NCBI GenBank assembly: GCA_910592005.1
Contig: CAJVPP010002358.1
Span: 1 to 15,176 of the forward strand
Length of the DNA: 15,176 bases
Direction: 5' to 3'
Source: Funneliformis mosseae
Taxonomy: Eukaryota > Glomeromycota > Glomeromycetes > Glomerales > Glomeraceae
Each line of letters opens with the position of its first letter. Within the stretch, counting starts at the first letter, position 1. This document shows positions 1 to 10,413 of this stretch, piece by piece. A program made the translations under genes and the position numbers. Under the pieces are notes generated by a model, which did no database searches, was not told where the DNA came from, and saw nothing but the letters and a program-made list of their open reading frames with translations.

Positions 1-1663
1 AAAATAATACTTAAAAAATACAATATATTAAATTAAATTATTTTTGGTTAAAATACATATATAAAATATTAAATAATGTTTATTATTTGATAAAAATATT
101 ATATTATTTATTTATAATTTTTATTAGGCTCAAATAGAAAAAAAAATCAATTTTTTTTAAAATTTTTAAGTGGTCTAATACTTTTGGATAAGGAGTATAC
201 ATTTTAATCTAATAATATTAAAAACTAAAATGCAATAAAAATCTCAATTTTGTTAAAAAATTTCCAGAACCTGATTTTCTTAGCAATCAACCTAAATAAT
301 TAAAAGGTAAAAAAGTAAAATACTAAATGAAATACTATGTTTAATGAAAAAAATTGAATAAAAGTTTTACAAATTCAAAAATAATTCTTTTGCATGTTCT
401 AATAAATTATTCGCTACTATAATATCATCTATCTTCTCAACTTCATAATTTATATGGGTCCTTTGCAATAGAAAGAAGGAAAACTATCTTATAGTAGTTT
501 TTGAGATAAATCAGTTTTTGTGAAATAAACAAAGAAGGTGAAGTGATACTAAAAATAAAATGTGCGATCAACTCATAAATTACGAATGTCGATTATTGCT
601 AAAGTAAAGAATACAAGCAATATTCTTTGAAATAGAAAAGGGGGAAACAGCCAGAAAAATTGTTGCTGAATTTGCCAATTAATACTACTTTTTTTTTAGC
701 GGAGGCTTTTGTTAAAATGGATTTTGAAAGGTAGCTTTTATTTAATGGTGAGTGAATTTTTTTTATTTTTTTTATAAATAGATATGTGATTTTTTATAAA
801 TTATTTGAATTATTTAAAAATATTATTATGTAACCTGTCCTATTTTAATATACCAAAAATGTTCCTCCAACCACATTATATTAAATGTTCTTATTAATTT
901 ATCTTTCATTTTTTTCAGCTGTTTTCTCCCTTTCTATTGTAAAAGGCCTATATCATCTTCAGTTACATTTTATTATTCTCTTTAATGGGTTCTTATTTAC
1001 CTGATATTTTTGTTATACTTATTATAAGAGTATCAATGTTTTTCTTAACCTCATTTTAAAGATATTTCAAATGTACTAAATATTTAAATTAGCATCTTTA
1101 TAGGCAAAAATTATGATAACCATATTCATATGTGAGAATAATATCATCAATCAAATAGTTAATATATTCATAATATAAATAATCACAAAGAATGATGGTA
1201 TTGGATTTTTTAGAAGTAATAAAAACCTGTGAAAGGTAACGATCAGTTACTTTATAATCTAAAGAAGGCAATTTGAATGTATTAATACCATCAGATAAAG
1301 ATTTAACAATTGAAGAATATATATAATATGCTTGGTATATTTCATAAATATATTCAAAAGATATATTGTATACTTCTAAAAAAGCATATTTAATTTTTGA
1401 TTTATGAATAAATTAGAGTATATGATCTACATTTAATAATAAATCATAGGGTTAATTAATTATAGTAAAATGATTTTTTTTCTAAATCTCTATTTCTATT
1501 CTAATTAAACCTTTCTTAATAACTACTAACAAATACAAAAAATAACTTTTAGCCTAGTGATATTGTTGAGATACTTTATTATAGTATTTTTGTGACAAAT
1601 TGGTAGATTTTTATTAAAAAAATGTTAGAAGAAAAATAACTTTATATTTCTATACATATTAAT
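1..1663. other. AT-rich DNA with two faint coding-like scraps
   Basis: Mostly AT-drifted sequence without a supported gene. Two scraps stand out. On the plus strand near 627-730, a frame reads FFEIEKGETARKIVAEFAN and, after a shift, FFLAEAFVKMDFER, followed by GTAGCT, which could be a decayed splice donor. On the minus strand, 483-367 is open for 38 codons (TYPE: HINYEVEKIDDIIVANNLLE) and ends in TAA. Both have less biased codon use than their surroundings and slightly higher GC. I recognise neither, and neither is long enough to call a gene. Confidence 0.3.
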
Positions 1664-3574
1664 ATGAGAATAAAATTTGAACTTAATAAAGTAGAGTTTG
1701 TTATTTGTATTATTAAGCAGAATAATTACAATTATCAACCTGATATGTGTAAATCTAACAAAGTTGCAAAAATCTACTCAACTCTTTTAACAACAATTAA
1801 TGAAATTTACAAAAACTTTTCAATATGTAAACGTGATATTTAGGATCATTAGTTATAGATTTTGATGATAAAAAAATAGCTGAAGAACTCTAAGCTGGTA
1901 TCTTATTTTTAAAATTAACATTTATAATATTATAGTTTTTATTTTTACATTAAGCAATTTTATCTCTGAAAAGTTAAACTTTACGAAATTTGAATATCAA
2001 TCATCATTTTTATACAAGTTTTATGAAAAAAATCTCTAATAATTCAATCAATTCTTAAAACTAAATATCAGATAGATATATATTAACAAGCAGAAAAAAT
2101 TCAAACTTATACTGGCATATTATCAATAGATGTCTGGTCAAAGTTCAATATTTTTAATAATATTGACAGAAAAAATTTATTTAGTATTAACAATTAACAT
2201 GTAATTGTAGTGATTCAAAACTATATTGACAAGCCATTATGCTATATAACTGAATAGAATAATAATCAGATTATGAATTATACTCTTGAACAATGCTTAA
2301 AAAGAAAAATTTTGATTGCTGGATTAAATTAGAATCTTTTTTTTATCAAATGAAAATAACAATTACCAAGTATTATAAATTTTCCTCTCACTTAACACAA
2401 ATATACTCAGAAAATTATGAATTTATTTGTGAATTACAAGCATAAAGAAGTATAATGCAAAGAGTAAGTTGTATAAATATTATATCTTTTATCAAGAAAG
2501 AATCATCAGTTAGTATTTAATATTAAAATTTTTTATTTTTAATGAGATTGTTCAACAATTTATTTAAATTATTCATATTTTATTAGCTTAAATTTTGGAT
2601 ATATTCTTCATATTTTTCAAATGATAAAGCATTAATTTTTTATTTATATATAGAAAATTTACTAAATGATACTTTATATAATCTACTTAAATCTAATATC
2701 AAAATTGAAAATTTGAAAATGCAAAATACTATCAACAAATTCTGAAAGAGTTTTAATGAATTTATATAAATAAATAAGCATAAATATAATGGAAAAATAA
2801 GAATTTTATCAGTTATTGCAAATAAATTTAAACATTGAGAACTTCAAGAAAAATTCAAGGTAAAATTTATAATAAAATTTAGAAGTTTGAATATTGTATA
2901 TAATGATAGTAAATACATAATTTCAAATAAATATAATTTCAGATTTAGATATATAATAAAATTTTGTGTATAAAATATTACAAATTTTATAAAATAAAAA
3001 AAAAAAAATATTACTGTGTTTAATAGATTTCAAATGATCTTATAAATGTCACTAAAAAATATGCACAAACAAATAAACCAGAATGTATCACAATATCTAA
3101 ACCTATTATTACTAAAAGTTGAGTATCAGAAATATAAAATCAAAAATTTGAAGCTTTTTTTGCTAATAAAGATAATGTAATTATGAGCTTATATAAGGTA
3201 AACTTAAAAACAAATCTTTCATTTTTTTATTTTAAGAATAATAAAAAAGCATTTTGAGAGAAATTTGAAATTAGATATTCAGATAGAATTAAATGAGTAT
3301 TATTTATAATATATTTAGCTAATGAAAGATATATTTATTGTGAAGATTACTGCAATATATATAATGAATATAGATATAAAAATTTTGATACTTTGATTAA
3401 TATAATTTGATTGAATATAAATAAAAAGGAAATAAAGATAAATATATTGTTACTTATATGTGTAAATAACTTTATATCAAAAGTCTAATTTCAATTTTAT
3501 TTTTTAGAACAGATTAATTCATAAGGTTGAAAAGTTGCATTTACATTAAGAAGAGGTTTTGAAAATGAACTTTT

Positions 3575-4247
3575 GTGAATGAAAATAGTAAAATAATACA
3601 TATTGATATAATTAACTATTATTTGTTATAAGTATTTAGAGAATATAAAAATTAACATAAAACTAGATATGCATATTATAATCATTTATTCATATTAATG
3701 TAAGAATTTACTATAATTTTTCCTGAAAATCTTCACCAATTAATTCAAGAATCTGAAAAGAAATTGCATTACTTTTTAGCTCATCAAGTAAGAAAAGTAA
3801 ATCTAAATAGTCAATTTAAAGCATGCTTTTTAGAATTAGACGAGTATAAAGTAATTTTAGTTTGTGATTATAAAATGAGAATTTTGCCAAAAAGTGTATG
3901 TGAAATGAAAGATGAATTCTTTAAAAAAAGAGGATAGATACTACATATAATTCTAGTTTTTACTAAATAAAATAATACAAATTTAAATATTCATACTTTT
4001 GATTATTGGTTTACAGATACTAAACAGAATGCTTAATTCATCATATTCTTTTTAATGCTATATTTGAAACTCTAAATTTAAAATCACAATGGATTAAAAT
4101 TTTATCTGATAATAGTAGACATTATCATAATTTAGAATTAATAACTATAATTACCAATTGGCATCAATAGTATAATATTAAAGTTTGTGATTAGTATTTT
4201 TTAGAACCAGAAGAGATAAAACAAGTATAGCTTCACATTATGTACAG
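3575..4247 (+). other. DDE catalytic core of the decayed transposase-like gene
   Basis: This is the best-preserved part of the relic. One frame runs from GTG 3575 to about 4033 with only four stops (3629, 3653, 3701 and the TAG at 3935), plus TAA at 3968, and carries HQLIQESEKKLHYFLAHQVR and then VILVCDYKMRILPKS. The Asp codon at 3866 is the likely first catalytic acid. After a frameshift near 4040, the next frame gives WIKILSDN.RHYHN, with the second Asp at 4108, then TNWHQ-stop-YN and FLEPEE, with the Glu at 4213. There are 34 residues between the second Asp and Glu and roughly 80 between the two Asp, spacing typical of DDE integrases and transposases. Stops at 3935, 4168 and 4192 are all TAG in tryptophan-like contexts. 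A final frameshift lies near 4228, just before the donor at 4248. Confidence 0.7.
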
Positions 4248-4835
4248 GTAATATTGCAAATTGTAATTAATATGAGTATATTATCATCTATTATTAAAGT
4301 TTATTTTATTATAGATCATGCATATTATAAAGAAATATATACGTATTGAGCATTGTTTAAATGAAGAAAAAGATATTCAAACAGCTATTGTTAGATTTGA
4401 AGGAATTTTTATCACAAAGTTTAAACTAATAAAAAATAATACAACTGTTAAAACAATTGCTAGCATTACCAATTTGTCATATTTTGAATGATCAGATATA
4501 AGAGATTATGCTAGTTATATATAAACTCAAATATTATCAAATATGAATTTATGATCATGATTTTTATCTAATGATATTATAAAATTAGTAACAACATTAT
4601 TGCATAAACTAATACTAAATGTTACATCCTATTTAATACCAAATATAATATAGAACTTTTCTATTTTTAGATCTAGGGTAATTGAATAGTAACTAATAAT
4701 AATAAACTAATATAAAATAAACTAGGTATCTAGGTATATCACATTTGATTTTTTCTTCTTCAACCATTTCTAGAATATTTTACTAAATATTATTATTTTA
4801 TTAGATATTAGCGATACATAAAAAATTTTAAATAT

Positions 4836-5192
4836 GTGAAAAAAATTTTTATTATCTACACAAAATTATTTTTAATTTATTATTATTTAGATATTAAAAA
4901 ATTTCCATTAATAAGTAGATGGGTATTAAGAAGTAATCAAAAGTATGATAAAAAAGATAATAAAAAGCATATAACAGCAACAGTAAAGGCTTATTTTAAA
5001 GGATATTTTTTGGCAGAAAATGTAAATAAAACAGATTGCATGTCAGTAAAAAATATAGTAATATAACTCCAAGAATTAGTAAAAGAAGGTAAAATCCAAC
5101 TTGATAATATTTTAGAAATCAAAACAGTAGAGGGTTGGATAGCAAGATATTCATCAAGCTTAAAAAAAAATATGCAGTACAAAGAGTTATAG
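4836..5192 (+). other. C-terminal module of the decayed DDE-type gene
   Basis: A 119-codon frame interrupted once, by TAA at 5064, runs to TAG at 5190. The part from about 4890 is coding-like: KFPLISRWVLRSNQKYDKKD, then KAYFKGYFLAENVNKTD, and after the stop QELVKEGK and VEGWIARYSSSLKK. The block is basic and probably helical, ending in a W-I-x-R-Y-S motif. I recall the same block at the C-terminus of Glomeromycotina DDE-type proteins, with a small helix-turn-helix look, so I read it as a DNA-binding or oligomerisation tail; that role is inference. The first ~18 codons (MKKIFIIYTKLFLIYYYLDI) are AT-driven and probably include an intron, with an acceptor around 4880-4890, so the ATG at 4836 is not a real start. 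It is less mutated than the rest of the relic. Confidence 0.6.
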
Positions 5193-5233
5193 AAAATAAT
5201 ATTTCTAATAGGAAAAATAAAATGTTAAATTAA

Positions 5234-5371
5234 GGCACACAATCTTATAATAATAACAATAGTATTTACTTTAATAATACCATCAGTAGCATTGATAAAT
5301 ATCATAATATTGTTGAAAAAAAGTTAAATAAAAAATTGCAATGTGAAAAAGAAATAAAGTTAGAAATAATA
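5234..5371 (+). pseudogene. Short coding-like fragment after the DDE relic
   Basis: Forty-six codons are open after the TAA at 5231. They read GTQSYNNNNSIYFNNTISSI and then DKYHNIVEKKLNKKLQCEKE, ending at TAA 5372. The first half is Asn/Ser-rich, the second half Lys/Glu-rich and possibly helical. It follows the stop of the C-terminal module by about 40 bases. It could be an out-of-frame remainder of the same gene, or chance openness in AT-rich DNA. No family recognised. Confidence 0.25.
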
Positions 5372-6099
5372 TAAAATGTCAAACAAATAATAATTATAGT
5401 CAATAAAAACTATTAACTTTACATAAAATTAATAAATTCTGAATTTAGACCATTTAAATTTCCATTTTCAGTATAGTAAAGTCTTTAACAAAGAAATACT
5501 ATATATTGATCTTGTAAATAAATAATTTGAATTTTTAATATTTATTTACGTCATATAATTTTTTTTGTAGATCACACAATATTTTTAACTAATTCATTTT
5601 GTGTAAACTTTATGTATTTATAGGTTATAATATAATGATTACTCCAAAATTTTTCTAATCAAGTATACCAGTTTATTTATAAATCAGTAATTAATTGCTT
5701 TAGTGTATATGAATATTTAATGATATTTACGAAATATTATTAAAATGTATTATCCTCTCATTGCTAAAAAATGAAATATATCTTTTTTGCAATTATTGAG
5801 CTATAGAAATTTAACAGTATATCATTATATAATACTGTGAATAATTTCAATAAAATAATCACTTAGAGAATTAAAATTATTAAAATAATATTAATTATTG
5901 GATGGTTATTTTTATTTAATAAAAATATCTAAAAAAACATTAAGGAGACATATTTGTAATTCTTTCGATCAAATCGAAGAAAAGATTACTTTAACAATAC
6001 ATATAAGCTTCTTTATAAATAGGAAAATCGCCTTCTTAATAATGTATCATGTAAACATCAAGAACTAAAATTAGATTACTCATTAAATTTGTTAAATAT
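5372..6099. other. AT-rich spacer between the two relics
   Basis: No coding-like frame on either strand. A small hairpin, TTCGAT-CAA-ATCGAA at about 5964-5978, is the only non-AT structure noticed. The left end of the minus-strand LINE relic may extend into this stretch, but no motif shows it. Confidence 0.4.
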
Positions 6100-7240
6100 A
6101 GAAACTTGATATTCTTACTTGTATAACTAATTTTTGAATAGATAACCTTAGCTGTATCAGATTATGTCATACGCACAATATGAAGAATTAAGTTAATTCT
6201 TCATAGTTATAGTTTCTTATTAAGATTCTTGTTTAAATATATTCTTGTAGATTTTATTGAAAAAAAGCATTCTTTAAATTAAAATATGAGTTTATAAGCA
6301 TTTAAGAACATATAAAGAGAATCTATTATGAATAAAAAAGATACAACAAAATGAGAAATTATTTTATGATTAATAAGAAGCTATTACATAATAGCTTTAT
6401 GAATATAAAACTGCTTAGACCAATCTGCAACAATGAGAATAATGTAGTTAAAGAAATATTTTTATATTGAGTCTTGATTATATATGATTTAAAGAGTATT
6501 TATATATCCTTCTATACTTTTTAAATCATTTTCAATAAAATTGAAGCTGAAATAAGATGTATAAGTCTGATTTTTGATACTCTGGTATTTTCTTTTTAGT
6601 CAGTGAAATTCTAATATATTATTAACTATCTATAAAAGTTTAAGTATAGATTAGTTTAACAAATTAGTAAAGTTAAGGTTTTTATCATCTTATTTTTAAC
6701 AAATATATCTTGTAACCATTGATTCAGTAACTTAACAAAAGTTTTTTTAACTATTTCAAGTAATATATAATTAGTCTGATTTTATTAAGTTAACAGTTCC
6801 AGAATTTAAGTTTTAGCATTAAATATATATAAGTTAAATTCTATTATACTAGAATATACTTATTAATAAAATATGCGCAAATTATATTATAGAGAAAGTT
6901 CTTGTATTATATGTTAAGTTTCTTTAATAATTTATTAGAAATTCTAAAGAGACCAGATGCTTTATGATTAGATAAATATTTAATATTATTATTTCATTCG
7001 TTAATTGAAAGGAAATCTATAAAAATATTATAAGTATATCATCAATAAAATCATAGTATCATTTTCAAAGAGGCCAATTAGAAAAAAAATCATCATTATA
7101 TAGATTAGTAACTATTCTATTTATAGAACTAGCAATAGTTTAAAAGTATTTAGCAGTATGAAATTTGATAGCTTTAGGATCAAAACTTAAATATTAATTT
7201 AGAATATTATATATTATTAATACTCTATCTAGTATAATAG
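6100..7240 (-). pseudogene. Reverse-transcriptase region of the LINE relic, heavily decayed
   Basis: On the minus strand the stretch ILDRVLI around 7237-7217 is followed by SFDPKAIKFHTAKYF, then by NHKASGLFRISNKLLKKLNI starting at 6969. The KASG core (6963-6952) matches the N-D-K-A-x-G-P-D/S-G-I motif that opens LINE reverse transcriptases. Downstream come WNL-like and K/R-rich segments near 6850-6780, and KKIPEYQKSDLYILFQ near 6600, which resembles the region before the first catalytic Asp. Around 6170-6120 a possible A-Y-D-I block may be what is left of the YxDD box, but it is too damaged to be sure. Stops are dense, several per 30 codons. RNase H, if there ever was one, is not visible. Confidence 0.5.
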
Positions 7241-7876
7241 TTTTATAGTTCTTTTTTAAAAAGGAGTCAATCATTTTTGTAAGAGTATCTTTAAAGTTAT
7301 CAACATGTTTTTGAATAAACTTATAAATATGATTATTATTTTCTGATTTATTAATTACAATTTGTCTTGCTTTTAAAAGTTTAAGAATATTATATTTGAG
7401 TTTATGTATGTATAAGAGAAGACAATTATTATTATAGTAAGTATTAATAGAATTAAAAGAAATAAAATGTTCAGCTACAGTTTAGAATAAATCTATAATC
7501 ATTAAAAAAAATAGGAAATGTGTTAGAGAATATAGTGTTGAGAAAGGAAGGAGAAAATATATAAATTTTATATTAATAGTATAATTTATAAAGTTTATTA
7601 ATTTATTTATAAATAGTAAAATTTAAATATAAATAAAATGAGTTGTAATAAACAGATGTGATTTATTTAAAAATATGCTTAAAAGTTGATATTATAATTG
7701 TATGAGTATATAACTTCTAAGTTTTATTAATAGAACTATTTAAATTATACAAATCTTAAATTAAAATATGATTAAATATAATATTTTGTCTGAGTAACAG
7801 ATCAGCTTTATTAAAAAAGGTTCTAATATAAATAAGTGATTTTATTATAAAAAAAATTTTGTTTTATAATCTTATA

Positions 7877-8539
7877 TTATTTTTGAAAAAGTTTTTTGCA
7901 AAGAGTAATGAATAAAGGGTAATGATTTGTAGAATATAGATAATAAGATTTATTTAGAATATTAAAGGATATAAGGTCATTTAAAAATTTTGTAAAGATA
8001 AATATATAATTTATATGAGAAATTGAATCATATAAAGAAGAGAAGTGAAAAGTAGGGGGTAGGTAGATTGAAAAGGAATAAGAGTGTAAATAAAACTTAG
8101 GTTAAGAATATTATATAAAAAATTCTGCAGTTATTTTTAGGATTTAAATCTATATTTTTTATTTATATCAATATTAAAATCTCCTATTAATATAATATGA
8201 AAATTTAAGATATAGACTATCTGTTAATATGTTTATTAATTCTTTTTTGAACTTGAAAATAATATTAAAAATCTTTTTTATCATTATAAAAAGCAGGTAA
8301 TATATACTTAAATAACTTTAAGTTTAAATTTTTTTTGAATTGAAAATTAAGAAATATAATATATTTAAAAATAATTTTTAGTTAAAGATATGTATGCTTA
8401 AATTTTATAGACCATTAATCCAATATCTTGATAATTTTGATAATGATTAGAAAAGTAAAAGAAATATTTAAAAGAGGTTCTTATTAAAATAATAAGCTTA
8501 TAATAAATTTTAATGAGTTTCACTTAGTTCAAGTATATC
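7877..8539 (-). pseudogene. EEP-type endonuclease domain of the LINE relic
   Basis: Minus-strand motifs appear in the order of LINE apurinic-like endonucleases. DILELSETH at 8539-8513 holds the metal-binding Glu (LSET). LIGDFNIDINK around 8190-8158 holds the GDFN motif at 8184-8173, with the catalytic Asp and Asn. An open stretch of 74 codons from 8101 to a TAA at 7879-7877 contains SISHINYIFIF, matching the usual IDYIW block but with Asn for Asp, then SYYLYSTNHYPLFITL, matching the terminal S-D-H motif but again with Asn for Asp (codon AAT at 7927). The catalytic Asp of the final DH pair is therefore lost. The EEP domain nicks target DNA to prime reverse transcription; this copy is broken by frameshifts between 8470 and 8110 and by the substitutions named. 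Confidence 0.68.
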
Positions 8540-9170
8540 TATATTGAAATTATTAAAAAGAAATTAATATTTTATATTTTAGAATTTGAGAAACAATTTT
8601 TGACATTATGTGTTATAAAAGAATAAGATTTAAGTTATTAATAATATTTGTGAAAGTGTTATTTAAAGTGTATTATTATTATTAAGATTTATGTGATATA
8701 ATCCTATATTATTATTTATATGATAGACACTCATTTAAAGGAAGATGAAAGTTTTTAAAGAATTTGTTAGATATTATTAGTAATATTCTTAATTTCTGAG
8801 CAGGATTCAGCAAATTGATTTTTAATACTGATTACTTTTCTAAAGGAGAGATGCCATTTGAGAAAAATCATTAGAGGCTAATCAAGTAAAGATTTAGATA
8901 AAGAATTAGTAAAATTATTAAAATCTATTTCACTGTCGTATATTCCCTTAGTGTAAATTATATTATTACATTTTCTAATTTAGTTAGGTGATAGTTAATA
9001 TCTTTTTAATTTTCTTGAAGAATAATTATTTATTTTTGTGAGACAACTTTATCAGCAAGAATAATCAGCTTATTATTAATATTATCTAGCTGTTTTAAGA
9101 TATCTTTTAAAATTGATGTAGTATTAGTTAAACTTAATTATTATTTTGAATTGTTAGAACTGTTTTTTAA

Positions 9171-9870
9171 TGTATTAGTATATGAAAATTTTAAGATTTG
9201 ATTTGATTATATATTTAAAGTATAATTGTTTGATCGATTGTTAAATTTACAGAGAAACAGATTTAAAATGTTTGTATAATTGACAGTCTAAACTGATTTA
9301 TGAAAATAAGAAAGAATAGGTCTTTAAAGATTTGGATTCTATTGATAATAATAAAATAATTGAATAGAAGGTCTAATAATAAAGAATAAATAAAGATAAA
9401 GAATTATTAATATTAAAAGAGAATACTATTAACATTGAATCTGAAGATTTAAAAGATAATATAATAATATGATAAAACTTAGAAGAATAATTAAAATAAG
9501 AATTTAGGAAAATGATAATGCTGACATAATGAAAATGGAATTATCAGAAATCAAAGAATTATAAAATTGAAGAATCAGATAAATTAGAATAAATTAAATA
9601 AATAGAAATTAGATTCTTAAACAAATAAAATTAATTTATAAAACAAATTCTCTTAAATATGAGTAACAGAAATAGTTCAGAAAAGTACAGCTCTTATTGA
9701 AACTATCAAACTCATAAAATATCATACATTTGTAAATCACAGATTTTGATGCTTATATTAGTTAAAATAGATGAATTTAAATCTGATCAAAATTCTATTT
9801 TTGATCAGAATTAAGATTTTTATGATTGCAAAATATTGTTTAATTCTAGTCAAATTTATAGTACTGGCCA
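9171..9870. other. AT-rich DNA upstream of the LINE relic, weak Lys/Glu-rich frames
   Basis: Plus-strand frames here give short Lys/Glu/Asn-rich runs, for example NKDKELLILKENTINIESED near 9387-9446 and NYKIEESDKLE near 9557-9589, each cut by stops. They may be remains of another protein or of a LINE upstream region, or may simply reflect purine-rich plus-strand DNA. Nothing can be named. Confidence 0.3.
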
Positions 9871-9884
9871 AAGTTAATTTTAAC

Positions 9885-9928
9885 TGGTTAATTAATCGTT
9901 AATAAATATTTTAACCGATTATTAACTA
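9885..9928. repeat. Imperfect palindrome, two 18-nt arms around an 8-nt spacer
   Basis: The left arm 9885-9902 (TGGTTAATTAATCGTTAA) and the reverse complement of the right arm 9911-9928 (TAGTTAATAATCGGTTAA) agree except for one substitution and one offset base in each arm. The spacer is TAAATATT (9903-9910). The structure is framed by a near-perfect direct repeat, AGTTAATTTTAAC at 9872-9884 and AGTTAGTTTTAAC at 9942-9954. TCG and CCG steps inside the arms stand out in DNA otherwise nearly free of CG. It could be a miniature repeat family member, a terminal piece of a larger element, or an excision scar. Confidence 0.6.
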
Positions 9929-10413
9929 ATTAAAAAATTTCAGTTAGTTTTAACCTCTAGGATGCAAAATAAAATCATTCTGCATAAATCAATTTTGATC
10001 AAATATATATTAATAGTTTACTAATTGCTTAGATCTCTATTAACATATCAAAATATTTTAAGTTTTATAAAATATTTTAAAACAATTTTATACTTACAGT
10101 TTAAAGAATAGGATAATATATAGAAAATCATTAATTTTATATATTTTATACTAAAGATGACACAGTAACTAGTTATAACTTATTATTTATCACTAATTGT
10201 AATTAATTAATGCATAATCTTTATTTTAAATTTTTTAATAATAATATTTCTTAAAATATTTTTAACAATAATACTTAATCCTAGACATTATAAAAATATT
10301 TATAAACATTCAAGTTTTGTGTCAAATATAAAAGAAAATAAATTATGGTAAAATTATAGATTATTATAAATAATATTAAATTATTTACTTAATAATAATA
10401 ATTAGATAGCATT

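Larger units (their letters stand above)
1664..5192 (+). pseudogene. Decayed multi-exon DDE transposase/integrase-like gene
   Basis: A long, broken coding relic. It begins plausibly at ATG 1664 (MRIKFELNKV, 59 codons open), then continues with frame changes through 1856-1940, 1962-2024, 2087-2330 (contains SIDVWSKFN) and 2332-2463. A donor GTAAGT follows at 2464. Exon 2587-2859 is exactly 91 codons with three stops (2743, 2767, 2836). Intron 2860-3026 follows, then exon 3027-3197 (57 codons, two stops), a 39-bp intron 3198-3236, an exon from 3237 (CEDYCNIYNEYRY), an acceptor at 3507, the catalytic core to 4247, an intron to 4314, and further exons to the C-terminal module ending at TAG 5190. 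Several introns are phase 0 and still bounded by GT-AG. The layout and wording recall a large family of multi-exon DDE proteins in Rhizophagus-type genomes; that is recollection, not a search. Whether the family is mobile or domesticated is unclear. It cannot make protein as it stands. Confidence 0.75.
6100..9170 (-). mobile_element. Degenerate LINE-like (non-LTR) retrotransposon relic
   Basis: Read on the minus strand, three parts follow in the order expected of a LINE. First, about 9170-8955 encodes a helical, coiled-coil-like segment (SILKDILKQLDNINNKLIIL, then KDINYHLTKLENVI). Second, about 8540-7877 encodes an exonuclease-endonuclease-phosphatase domain. Third, from about 7240 down to about 6100 there is reverse-transcriptase-like sequence. 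Frames are broken every 30-70 codons by stops and shifts, so no protein is made. I cannot find target-site duplications or a clean poly(A) end: the whole neighbourhood is too AT-rich for that. Ends are therefore approximate. The element lies opposite in orientation to the DDE relic at 1664-5192 and has the same AT-drifted composition, so both look old. Confidence 0.6.

Noticed and set aside
4836..4889. ATG 4836 as a genuine translation start of a 76-residue protein
   Set aside because: The first residues are AT-driven and hydrophobic, unlike the recognisable module that follows; more likely intron sequence before an exon of the larger relic.
4991..5182. Minus-strand 63-codon open frame
   Set aside because: It is the antisense shadow of the C-terminal module of the DDE-type relic, which has the recognisable protein on the plus strand.
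1664..5192. Reassigned stop codons (ciliate-like or mitochondrial-like code) to explain readable frames with internal stops
   Set aside because: All three stops occur inside the relics, frameshifts are present too, and the HOOK gene in the same window uses the standard code without internal stops.
5964..5978. Small TTCGAT/ATCGAA hairpin as a regulatory site
   Set aside because: Too short and without any gene context; chance level in 15 kb.
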